Shown here one piece after another: positions 1 through 7,900 of a stretch of DNA of 8,411 nt. Every line of letters begins with the position of its first letter. The stretch's first letter is position 1. The DNA lies in NCBI GenBank assembly GCA_937902865.1, contig CALFNJ010000173.1, positions 1 to 8,411 on the forward strand, read 5' to 3'. Source of the DNA: an uncultured Opitutaceae bacterium (GTDB lineage: Bacteria > Verrucomicrobiota > Verrucomicrobiia > Opitutales > Opitutaceae). The position numbers and the translations under genes are program-made. The notes beneath the pieces are model-generated. The model saw only the letters and a program-made list of their open reading frames with translations, was not told the origin of the DNA and did not search any database.

Positions 1-1
1 C

Positions 2-616
2 ATCGCGGAGACCTGCGAACAGGCGGTGCGCGAAACCCTGAGAACGAGGCCGGAAATCGTGATTCTCGACCTGCCCCTCCCTGACATGGACGGATTTGCC
101 GTCGCCGCGGAGATTCAACGCAACCGCTGCCGCTCGCGCTTCATCGCCGTTTCCGGCCGCTGCGATGCCAGCACCGTGTTGAAATGCGAACAGGCCGGTT
201 TCGTTGGCTTCGTCGACAAGGCCGTCGCCACCATCAGCGATTTCAAGCTCGCGCTGGAATCGATCGAGATGGGCCGGCGATTTTTCTCCTCCACCTTCCT
301 CTCGGCGCAACGCCTGCGGAGGACCAGCCCCGTGGGCTTCGACAAGCTGCTCACCCAACATCAGCAGGACATCCTCGCCCTGATCGGTGACACGCTGAAC
401 GACGATGAGATCGCGCGTTGCATGGCTCTCTCTCCCGCCACGGTGGAAAAGCACCGGTTTCGCATCATGAAGATCCTTGGGCTGCATACGCGGGAGGATC
501 TCCTGCGCTACTCGCGGCAGAACGGGTTCACCGCCAGCACGCGATTCATTTTGCAGGGCGAACGCTTTCGCCCGCACTGGCCGACACCCTACTGGCACAA
601 TCCGGATCTCTCCTAG
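2..616 (+). CDS. NarL/FixJ-family response regulator (receiver + LuxR-type HTH), 5' partial
   Basis: This is a two-component response regulator, a cytoplasmic transcription factor switched by phosphorylation from a sensor kinase that is not in the window. The frame is open to the left edge, giving 204 visible codons. A GTG at 26 could be called as a start, but it lies inside the receiver domain and is not the real one; about 30 residues carrying the acidic pair are missing. The receiver keeps its key residues: the phospho-acceptor Asp at 68-70 in VILDLPLPDMDG, a Ser in the usual Thr/Ser position at 152-154 (AVSG), and the invariant Lys at 218-220 (FVDKA). A short linker leads to a LuxR-type helix-turn-helix at about 350-529, with LTQHQQDILALI, the DDEIA turn, SPATVEKH and a final RxDLLRYSRQNG. 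A tail of about 28 residues rich in Pro, Trp, His and Arg follows the HTH, which is longer than usual. Its target genes cannot be read from the sequence. Confidence 0.93.
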   Translation: MAETCEQAVRETLRTRPEIVILDLPLPDMDGFAVAAEIQRNRCRSRFIAVSGRCDASTVLKCEQAGFVGFVDKAVATISDFKLALESIEMGRRFFSSTFLSAQRLRRTSPVGFDKLLTQHQQDILALIGDTLNDDEIARCMALSPATVEKHRFRIMKILGLHTREDLLRYSRQNGFTASTRFILQGERFRPHWPTPYWHNPDLS

Positions 617-632
617 ATTCGAGGCGGCGGGC

Positions 633-649
633 CCTCGCGCATCGCGGGG
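633..649 (+). other. Small hairpin after the response regulator gene
   Basis: CCTCGCG and CGCGGGG form a 7-bp stem (one G-U pair) around a CAT loop, starting 16 nt after the stop codon of the response regulator. There is no T-tract behind it, so it is at best a weak or Rho-assisted 3' end. In DNA this G+C-rich it could also be chance. Confidence 0.25.
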
Positions 650-666
650 CGCGTCGGTGCCACCCA

Positions 667-684
667 TTACCGGAAATCCGGTAA
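667..684. promoter_or_regulatory. Perfect inverted repeat, candidate operator
   Basis: TTACCGGA-AA-TCCGGTAA is a perfect inverted repeat with 8-bp arms and a 2-bp centre. It ends one base before a TATAAT hexamer, so its centre lies about 20 bp upstream of the expected transcription start, in the -35/-10 spacer. A site there would suit a repressor, or an activator that remodels the spacer as MerR-type proteins do. A dimeric HTH protein such as the neighbouring LuxR-type response regulator is a possible binder, but activators of that family usually bind further upstream. The symmetry is seen directly; the regulator is unknown. Confidence 0.6.
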
Positions 685-685
685 A

Positions 686-691
686 TATAAT
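686..691 (+). promoter_or_regulatory. Candidate -10 box of the secreted-protein gene
   Basis: A perfect sigma70-type TATAAT stands 95 bp upstream of the ATG at 787, in a short A+T-rich island within G+C-rich DNA. No convincing -35 hexamer lies 16-18 bp upstream (the candidates are CCATTA and CCCATT). The promoter would therefore be weak unless helped by an activator, in line with the inverted repeat beside it. The expected transcription start is near 697-699. Confidence 0.5.
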
Positions 692-727
692 CGTGGTCGA
701 GGATTTCCCGCGAAGGGAACTTGGGAC

Positions 728-750
728 CGAGCGCATCGCTGATGCGCTCG
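728..750 (+). promoter_or_regulatory. Hairpin in the presumed 5' leader
   Basis: CGAGCGCATC, loop GCT, then GATGCGCTCG make a perfect 10-bp stem with a 3-nt loop. It lies about 30 nt after the expected transcription start and 36 nt before the ATG at 787. There is no T-tract, so it is not an intrinsic terminator. It may protect the 5' end of the mRNA, control translation, or be a second protein-binding palindrome. The structure is clear; the role is inferred. Confidence 0.45.
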
Positions 751-786
751 TCAACCAAAGCACAAAATCCAACCACGGATACCAAC

Positions 787-1743
787 ATGAAAGCCATCGG
801 AGTTAAGAAAATCGCAATGCTCGCATTGCTGCTGCTCGGCCTCACGGGAAAAATCTTCGCCCAGGGATCGGAATCGGGAGGAGTGATCACCAACACCAAC
901 TCCAACGCCTTCCTGCATTACCAGGGATACTATGCGCTCAACATCTATTACACGGCGCAGGACTCCTCGAATAATTACCACTTCAACAATTACACCGCCT
1001 CCTCCATCAACGCCTCCAATGCTTCACTGGCCCCGTCGGCCTCCGACAGCTATACCGGCTTTTTCCTCACCGTGGGGACCAATGCGGCCAACATCGACGC
1101 TTCCGCGCGTGGCTATCATTTCGTTTCGAACGTGACGATTTTCGCGACCTGGCTGGGATTTGGGACGAACAGCGATTTCCAAATCGCCGCGACAGCCCCG
1201 TCCTCCTCCGATGACTCCGCGACGATTGGCACCCCTTGGTTCCCGAGCATCTCCGGCGGCAGCGGTGGCACCACCCGCTATATCTGCGTACCCAACCAGA
1301 CCAATTGGCAGACGGGCTCCTGGACCCCGACCGTTCCGGGACACTACACGTTCTACGTCGCCCTGCAGCCGTCGCCCGGGTACACGGGCAACGACAGCGA
1401 CGTCGATCCGAGCATCGGTGTCCTCGAGACGAACTATGTGGAGTATAATCTGACCGTCACCGGCGCCGCGACGGCCCCGTCCTCCAGCAACGAGACGATT
1501 TCCGTCAATACGCCCTGGACGCCTTCGTTTGTCGGTGGAACCTCGGGCACGAATTATTTCTGCGTGCCCTATCAGACCAATTGGCAGACCTCCTCCTGGA
1601 CCCCGACCGTGCCGGGCACGTACACCTTCTACGTCGCGGTGCAGCCGCCCGAGGGTTACGACGTCGGCAACGACACGGACGTCGATCCAAGCATCGGCAG
1701 CCTGCAGACGAACTACGTGCCGTATACCCTGACGGTGAATTGA
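787..1743 (+). CDS. Secreted protein with two tandem ~90-residue repeats, function unknown
   Basis: I do not recognise this 318-residue protein as a named family. It begins with a good Sec signal peptide: MKAIGVKK, a hydrophobic stretch at about 9-21, and a likely cut after IFA (residue 25). ATG 787 is chosen because it places the signal peptide at the N-terminus, with a weak CGGA 7 nt upstream; an in-frame TTG at 721 would add 22 polar residues before it. Residues 26-135 are rich in Asn, Ser, Thr and Tyr. Residues 137-228 and 230-318 are two copies of one module that share the patterns APSSS, QTNWQT, SWTPTVPG, YTFYVA and DVDPSIG. The repeat looks all-beta, like an adhesin or carbohydrate-binding module. 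Each copy has one Cys (167, 259) and one DxDxD loop (203-207, 296-300) that could bind calcium. There is no PEP-CTERM, LPXTG or T9SS-like sorting tail; it ends in LTVN. The coding sequence is visibly less G+C-rich than the neighbouring genes, especially in its 5' third. It stands alone between its own promoter and terminator. Confidence 0.85.
   Translation: MKAIGVKKIAMLALLLLGLTGKIFAQGSESGGVITNTNSNAFLHYQGYYALNIYYTAQDSSNNYHFNNYTASSINASNASLAPSASDSYTGFFLTVGTNAANIDASARGYHFVSNVTIFATWLGFGTNSDFQIAATAPSSSDDSATIGTPWFPSISGGSGGTTRYICVPNQTNWQTGSWTPTVPGHYTFYVALQPSPGYTGNDSDVDPSIGVLETNYVEYNLTVTGAATAPSSSNETISVNTPWTPSFVGGTSGTNYFCVPYQTNWQTSSWTPTVPGTYTFYVAVQPPEGYDVGNDTDVDPSIGSLQTNYVPYTLTVN
1195..1740 (+). repeat. 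Two-copy tandem coding repeat (about 1195-1470 and 1474-1740)
   Basis: The two C-terminal modules of the secreted protein are also similar as DNA. Shared stretches include CAGACCAATTGGCAGAC (from about 1297 and 1574), a TGGACCCCGACCGT block just after it, and GACGTCGATCC-AGCATCGG near each module end. The copies have diverged in length (about 93 and 90 codons) and at many codons. This reads as an internal duplication that has aged, not a fresh tandem array. Confidence 0.85.
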
Positions 1744-1768
1744 CCCGCACATTCGTCGCTTGCTCGCC

Positions 1769-1806
1769 AGCGCGCACCGGCTCGTGTCCGGTGCGCGCTT
1801 TTTTTT
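1769..1806 (+). terminator. Strong intrinsic terminator
   Basis: AGCGCGCACCGG and CCGGTGCGCGCT form a perfect 12-bp, very G+C-rich stem around a 7-nt loop (CTCGTGT). A run of T follows directly to 1806. It begins 26 nt after the stop codon of the secreted-protein gene. This is a canonical Rho-independent terminator that separates that gene from the YfhO-like pair downstream. Confidence 0.95.
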
Positions 1807-1822
1807 GGCCAATCCGGCTCCG

Positions 1823-1918
1823 ATGACCGCGGTTTTCATGAGCGCCCCCTCCCGCCACCTCTCGCGGACAAAGAATGTTGCCCCGACCAGCGCCGCCAGC
1901 GGTAATGCAATTTCTTGA
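1823..1918 (+). other. Possible 31-codon leader ORF overlapping the TTG start
   Basis: An ATG at 1823 opens a 31-codon frame (MTAVFMSAPS...GNAIS) whose TGA stop at 1916-1918 overlaps the TTG start at 1915 as TTGA. Such an arrangement can couple translation of a leader to a poorly initiated gene. No Shine-Dalgarno is clear, and the peptide has no recognisable features. A frame of this length is expected by chance in G+C-rich DNA, so this is only a possibility. Confidence 0.18.
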
Positions 1919-4900
1919 TCAGGAAACTCCTCCATCCCCTCGCGCTGGTCGGCGCCGCCCTCTTCGCCCTGGCGGCGAGCCTTCCCTTTTTCAGCACGGC
2001 GAAGTCCCAGCAGGGACTCTATTTTTTTGAGGCCGAGCTGACGTCCAGCGCCCCGGGCATCGCGCAGCTTTTCTACGACATCGGGCGCGGCAGCAACGAG
2101 GAGGATTCGTCCCATCTCCCCCTCGTCGCCGGCAACCAACCGCAGCTGCAGCGGTTCCCGCTGCCCATGGGCACGTGCCAGGCGCTGCGGTTCGATCCGC
2201 TCGACCGTGAGTGCGTCATGACGATCGCTCACGCCCGGATCGTCGACCGCTCCGGCCATGTGGTCCGGTCTTTCGCGCCCTCGGATTTCGTCGCCGCCCA
2301 GCAAATCGCCTCCGTGACCGAGGAAAACGGCGTCCTCAAGGTCGTCACCACGCCAGGGGCCTTCGACCCGATCCTCAGCGTCAAGCTCACCCGCCCACTC
2401 GAACTTGCCCCCAGCTCGAGGCTCGTCTTCCGCACGTTGATCCCCGTGTGGATCGGCCTTGGCGCGGTGCTTCTCCTCGTCGGCTGGTTCGTCGGGCGCG
2501 ATCCCGCGGGCCGCTTTAGCCGGGTCGTGGCGTGGGCCCAGGCTCATCCGATCCGGGCGCTGTTCGGCGCCGCGCTCGTCGCGGTCGCGGTGCAGTGCCA
2601 TCCCGTGATCTTCTTCGGCAAGAGTTTCGTCTCGCCGAACAACGCGGTTTACCTGCTCTACGACACCTTTCCCACGGTGCCCGGCTACCGCAGCACCGAC
2701 CTCGAGGACGCGCACGGCGCCGACGTCGGCGCGATGATGTGGGACCATCTCTACTTTCCCGTCCTGACACGCGAGGCGCTGTTCCGCGACGGCGAATTTC
2801 CGCTCTGGAACCGCTATGACCTCGCCGGCACTCCGCTGCTTGGCCAAGGCCAGACGATGGTCGGCGATCCCCTGAATTGGCTGACGATCGCCGCCGACGG
2901 AGCCACCTGGGCCTGGGACGCGCGCTTCATCATCATGCGCGTGCTGTTTGCCTTCGGCTCGGGCCTGGCGGTCTGGCTGCTCGCGCGCCAGCTCGGCCCC
3001 GCGCTGCTCGTCACGGTCAGCAGCGTCTTCATCGGCTTTTTCGCCTTTCGCTTCAACCACGCGGCCATCCTTTCGCTCTGCTGGTCGCCCTGGATCCTCG
3101 TGGCCTGGTGCTGGCTGCTCGAGGCCCGAACCTCCCGCGCGCGCAACCTGAGCCTTCTGGCCCTGATCGTCGCCCATGCCGGGCTGATGAACAGCGGCAC
3201 GATCAAGGAAGCCTACATGCTCACCGCCTGCCTCGATCTCGCGGGCGTTTTTCTCGTGCTGGGCGCGGCGGAGCCGTGGCGGGCCCGCCTCGGACGCCTC
3301 GCCGCGGCGGCGCTGGCCGGCGTGGTCTTCGCGCTCCTCATGGCGCCGCAATGGATCGCATTCCTCGACGCGCTTCGGAAATCGCACACGCACTACGACA
3401 TTCCCTCCGCCGCGCAGCTTCCTCCCTGGCTGTTCATCGGCTTTTTTGAGGATCTCTTCTACCGCCAGCTCCGGCCGCAGGAGGTGCACTTCGACCCTTC
3501 CTCCAACCTGGTCATGCTTCTCGGTCTCCTCTGGGCCTTCATCGGCGCGCGGGAGCATTTTACCAACCGCCGGTTCGTCGCGATCTTCGCGGCCGCGCTG
3601 CTCCCGTTCGCACTGGTCTTCGGTCTCATCCCGGCCACCTGGATCGTCAAGGTGCCGTTCATCGCGAACATCATCCACATCGACAACACGTTCTCCTGCC
3701 CGCTCCTGGTGCTGATGTCGGTGCTCGCGGGCTTCGGCTTCGCCACGCTTTTCCGCCAGGCGCGCGCGCCGGGCGGGTTCCCCCGGTATCTGGTTTTCGT
3801 GACGCTGCTCGCCGGCCTGGCCGCGCTCTACTTCAGCTTCACCCGGCACCATCCCAAGAGCGCGTTCTTCCAGGGCTACATCCCTTCGCTGCTGCTCGTC
3901 CTCCTCCTCGCCCCCGCCCTCGCCTGGCTCGCGTGGCGCCGCCAGCTTCGCGGCCTCACGGCGGCGATCCTCGCGGGCGCGCTGGCCGTGCTGCTCTGGC
4001 GGCACGCGCAGTACCTCGCGACCCCCTTCGACACCTACGTGGTGAACCCCAAGGTGCGCGTCGATCTCTCCGTCCGCTCACCCGCGGTCAAGTTCATCGA
4101 CGCGCAGCGGCGCGAGCCGGCGCGAGCCGTCGGGCTCGGCTACAATCTCTTCCCGGGGTACAACCAGCGCCTCGACTGGGAATCGATCTACGGCGTCGAC
4201 GCCCTCCGCAATGCGTACGTCGATGAACTCGCCGAGCTCACGCCGATGAAAAAGGTCCTCGACTGGGTCGGTGGCCCTCCGGCGCAGGACGACATCGGCC
4301 CCGCCCTGCCGATGCAGGACCTCATGAACGTGCGCTATTACCTCGCCGGCCACCAGGTCCCGCCGCGCGAGCTCGCCGGCCGCCGCCCGCTCGGCGGCTT
4401 CGATCTCGACGTGTATGAAAGTCCCACTGCCTGGCCGCGCGCCTTCTTCACCGACTCCCTGACGCGCTACGAGACGCCCGACGAGTTCGTCGCGCTCACT
4501 CTTGCCGCCGACCATCGGCCTTTTGCCGCGGTTCAGGAAAAAGACCTGCCCACGCTACCCGAGAATCTGGCCCGCCTGCCGCACACTTCCGGCAACCGCA
4601 CCATCCGGCCGGCTTCGGATTACCAGCTCACCAGCAACACCACCTCCTTCACCGTCGCCGCCAACAACGCGGGCGTGATCGTGCTGAGCGAGGCTTACTA
4701 TCCCGGCGATTTCGAGCTGCTGCTCAACGGCGAGCCGGCGGACTATTTCCGCGTCAACCACGCCTTCAAGGGCATCTACGTCGACCATCCGGGAACGTAT
4801 CACGTGACCTTCCGCTACTGGCCCGAGCATTTCACCCTCAGTCTCTGGCTGGCCGCCGGCGGTGTGCTGTTGGCGGTCGCGGCGCCACTGGCCGACTCGT

Positions 4901-4929
4901 GGCGGCGCCGGCGCCGGGCCCTCGTTTGA
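1915..4929 (+). CDS. YfhO-family GT-C-like polytopic membrane protein (first of tandem pair)
   Basis: This 1,004-residue integral membrane protein resembles the YfhO family, which has a GT-C glycosyltransferase-like architecture and is thought to handle lipid-linked sugars on the outer face of the cytoplasmic membrane. The start is TTG 1915: a stop lies in frame at 1903-1905, and the next in-frame ATG (2167) would remove the first membrane helix. Order of parts: N-terminal helix (about 8-25); an outer beta-type domain (about 31-170) with GLYFFEAELTSS and QLFYDIG, closed by helix 172-194; a helix near 215-230; the first large outer loop (231-336) with HGADVGAMMWDHLYFP and RDGEFPLWNR, where the acidic site of GT-C enzymes usually sits; about ten helices from 338 to 697; an outer C-terminal domain (about 698-970) with SEAYYPGDFELLLNGEPA, YFRVNHAFKGIYV and HVTFRYWPEHF, typical of YfhO; a last helix (975-991) and an Arg-rich cytoplasmic tail. 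D270, conserved in the next gene, is a candidate catalytic Asp. Donor and acceptor are unknown. Confidence 0.88.
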   Translation: MIRKLLHPLALVGAALFALAASLPFFSTAKSQQGLYFFEAELTSSAPGIAQLFYDIGRGSNEEDSSHLPLVAGNQPQLQRFPLPMGTCQALRFDPLDRECVMTIAHARIVDRSGHVVRSFAPSDFVAAQQIASVTEENGVLKVVTTPGAFDPILSVKLTRPLELAPSSRLVFRTLIPVWIGLGAVLLLVGWFVGRDPAGRFSRVVAWAQAHPIRALFGAALVAVAVQCHPVIFFGKSFVSPNNAVYLLYDTFPTVPGYRSTDLEDAHGADVGAMMWDHLYFPVLTREALFRDGEFPLWNRYDLAGTPLLGQGQTMVGDPLNWLTIAADGATWAWDARFIIMRVLFAFGSGLAVWLLARQLGPALLVTVSSVFIGFFAFRFNHAAILSLCWSPWILVAWCWLLEARTSRARNLSLLALIVAHAGLMNSGTIKEAYMLTACLDLAGVFLVLGAAEPWRARLGRLAAAALAGVVFALLMAPQWIAFLDALRKSHTHYDIPSAAQLPPWLFIGFFEDLFYRQLRPQEVHFDPSSNLVMLLGLLWAFIGAREHFTNRRFVAIFAAALLPFALVFGLIPATWIVKVPFIANIIHIDNTFSCPLLVLMSVLAGFGFATLFRQARAPGGFPRYLVFVTLLAGLAALYFSFTRHHPKSAFFQGYIPSLLLVLLLAPALAWLAWRRQLRGLTAAILAGALAVLLWRHAQYLATPFDTYVVNPKVRVDLSVRSPAVKFIDAQRREPARAVGLGYNLFPGYNQRLDWESIYGVDALRNAYVDELAELTPMKKVLDWVGGPPAQDDIGPALPMQDLMNVRYYLAGHQVPPRELAGRRPLGGFDLDVYESPTAWPRAFFTDSLTRYETPDEFVALTLAADHRPFAAVQEKDLPTLPENLARLPHTSGNRTIRPASDYQLTSNTTSFTVAANNAGVIVLSEAYYPGDFELLLNGEPADYFRVNHAFKGIYVDHPGTYHVTFRYWPEHFTLSLWLAAGGVLLAVAAPLADSWRRRRRALV

Positions 4930-4930
4930 A

Positions 4931-7900
4931 ATGCGCTGGCTCGCGAAGGCCGGATTCGATCCGCGGGCCGTCTTGCTGGCCTTCGGCCTGGCGATCGCGG
5001 CCGCCGCGCCGCTCTTCACCACCAGCGCCCTGCGGCGCGATCTCTACTTCTTCGACGTCACGGTGACGTCGGACACCGCGGGCTTCACCCGCGTTTCCTG
5101 GGATTCCGGCACGGGCTTCCGCGAAGAGGATTCGTCCGTGCAGCCGCTGCACATCACGCTCCGCCCTGTCGTCTACCGTTTCATGATGCCGCCCGGTGCG
5201 TTCCGTGGCTTTCGCCTGCAGCCGTCCGACCAGGCAGGGCATCTCACGCTGGCGAACGCCCGGATCGTCGATCACCGCGGCCATGTCATCCGGACCTTTT
5301 CCGCCGCAGAGTTCGCGCCGGGCGCGGGCTTCGCCGGCCTCACCCGGGAGGACGCGCGTCTCGCCTTCGCGGTCCAGGCCGGCGCCGTTCCGCCCGCCCT
5401 CGATCTCACGGCTTCTCCGCCGCTCCTCGTTCCGCTCACTTTTACGATGCAGTGCCGCGCCGCGCTGCCCTTCGGCCTGGCCGTGCTCGCCGCGGGCCTG
5501 GCCTTGAGCCACATCGGCTTGCTCGCGCGGCTGCGCACGCTCCTCGCGCCGGCCGGCCACTGGCTGCGGCAGCGTCCTTGCCTCGCGATCGCGCTCGCCG
5601 CGACGTCGGCGGTCGCGATCCAGGCGCATCCCGTGATTTTCTTCGGCCGCAGTTTCGTCTCCCCGAACAACGGCTCGCCCATGCTCTACAGCGCGCAGCC
5701 CACGCTGCCGCGAGCCACCCAGGCGGAGTTTGCCGACACGATGGGTTCGGACGTCGGCGCGCTGATGTTCCAGCATCTCTACTATCCCATGGCGGAGCGC
5801 GACGCGCTGCTGCGCGATGGCGAATGGCCGCTCTGGAATCGCTTCAATCTCGGCGGCGAGCCGCTCCTCGGCCAGGGGCAGGCGATGGTCGCCGATCCGT
5901 TCAACCTGCTGACGATCCTGGCTGATGGCGCCGCCTGGGCGTGGGACGCGCGCTTCCTCCTCGCGCGGGAATTGCTCGCCCTCGGTCTGGGCCTCGCCGC
6001 GTGGATGCTGTGGCGACACCTGCCCTCGGCCGTGCTGGTTGCCATTGGCGCCGGCTTTCTGGGTTTCTTCACGTTTCGTCTCAATCATCCGGCCAACTTC
6101 AGCGTCGGCTACGCTCCCTGGATTCTCGTGTGCTGGATCGGCCTCGCCCAGGCCAGCGAGGCACGGCGCGAAGCCGGCTGGCTCGGCGGTCTCCTGCTTG
6201 CCAACTGGATCGAATTCACCAGCGGCACCGTCAAGGAGGCGTGGATGATCCTCGCCAGTCTCGATCTCGCAGGCGTGCTGTTGCTCTGGCTGCTCCCGGC
6301 CGCGGCCGAAGGCGCGCGCCGCCGCCGCTTCCTGCTCGCGCTCGCCGCGGGTGGAATTTTCGTCCTGCTCGCGGCGCCGCTCTGGGTGACGTTTTTCTCG
6401 GCCCTGCGTCATTCGATGACCGGATACGACACGCCCCAGGCGCAGACGCTCTCGCCATTCCGGTTCATCGGGATTTTTGATGACATCTTCTACCGGCAGC
6501 AGACTCCCGCCGAATGGGTCGTGGCTCCCGCGCTCAACGTTCTTTTCCTGCTTGGATTTCTGGCCTGGTGCACCTGCCCGTCCAGTTGGCGCGGAAATCG
6601 TGCGGCGCTCGCCCTCGCGCTCGCCGCGCTCGGGCCGCTCGCGCTGGCCTTCGGGCTAGTTCCGACCGCGCTGATCCTGCGCACGCCGCTCCTGGGCAAC
6701 ATCTGGCACCTGGGCAACACCTTCTCCTGCCCGCTGCTCATCCTCTTCGCGCTGCTCGCCGGCGGCGGCTTTCGCACCGCTTGCCTCCGGGCCACGCTCC
6801 CCGGCTGGCGACGGGACGCCTGGGCCGCGCTCGGCCTCGCTGCCGTGCTGCTGGGCGCCTTTTTTCTCTCCGTCCGCGGGCAGCGCACGGGCTTCTTTTT
6901 CCACGGCTACCTCGTGGCGCTCGTCCTGGGTGGAGTTGCCCTGACCCTTGGCTTGCGCTGGACCGCCCGGACCGGGTCGCCAAACCCGCTCGTGGTCGCG
7001 CTGCTGCTGGGCCTGCCCGTGCTGCTGTGGCGGCACGGGCAGTACCTGCAATCGTCGTTCAATCACTACGCGTTCAGCCCGGGGGAGCGCGCCGATTTCC
7101 ATGCGCCGTCTCCCGCCGTGGCCGCACTCGAGGCCGGAAACGGCTCTGATCCTTTCCGCGTGATTGGCCTGCAGACCAACCTGTTGCCCACCTACAACGT
7201 CGCGCTGCGCTGGGAGAGCCTCTACGGCGTCGATGCGCTGCGCAACCGCTACTACCTCGATCTCGCCGGCGCGTTCGGCCTCACTCGCGTGGGAAAATGG
7301 GACGAGGGCACTCCCGAGGAATCCGTCGCGACGCTGCTTCCCGCGCACGATCTCCTGAATGTCACCCGTTACCTGGCCGATCACCATGGCGGGCCGCATC
7401 CCCTGCCCGGCCTCCAGCCGCTGGCGCAGCTCGACCTCGATGTCTATGCCAGCCCGACCGCCTGGCCGCGCGCGTTCTTCACGGATCGACTCGGGTCCTA
7501 TGCACAAGTGGCGGATTTCGTGGGACTGGTCCGCGGTGGCGACGGACGTCCGTTCGCCGCCGTGCAGAACGGCGAGGCCAACACGCCCGCGCTTCCCACC
7601 TCTCCCACCGGACGCGTCGTGCGGCCCGCGCGGGATTATCATCTGACCGCCAACACGACCTCGTTCGTCATCGACGCGCCCGGACCCGGCATCGCGGTTC
7701 TGACGGAAGCGTTCTATCCGGGAGATTTCCGGGTCACGGTCGACGGCGAACCCGCGACCTATTTCCGCGTGAACCATGCCTTCCGCGGCGTCGCGATCGA
7801 CGGCGCGGGCCGGCATGAAATCCGGTTCTCCTACTGGCCGGAGTATTTCACCGCGGCGCTCCTCCTTGGCGCGGTCGGCCTTCTGGCGCTGGTCGGCGGC

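Noticed and set aside
721..786. N-terminal extension of the secreted protein from TTG 721
   Set aside because: It would place 22 polar residues in front of a standard signal peptide and would put the leader hairpin inside the coding region. ATG 787 fits better.
1878..1908. Possible promoter TTGCCC - 19 bp - TAATGC before the first YfhO-like gene
   Set aside because: Both boxes match poorly and the spacing is too long. The operon must have a promoter after the terminator at 1806, but I cannot place it.
1024..4005. 993-codon open frame on the reverse strand
   Set aside because: It runs antisense across the secreted-protein gene, its terminator and the first YfhO-like gene. Its product is an Arg/Glu/Gly-rich, low-complexity string without domains, as expected for the complement of G+C-rich membrane-protein codons.
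4903..4914. GGCGCCGGCGCC-type self-complementary stretch at the end of the first YfhO-like gene
   Set aside because: It encodes the Arg-rich C-terminus in very G+C-rich sequence and needs no separate explanation.
4838..6412. 524-codon open frame on the reverse strand
   Set aside because: It is antisense to the second YfhO-like gene, with a charged low-complexity product. The + strand frame has clear YfhO-type motifs and membrane helices.
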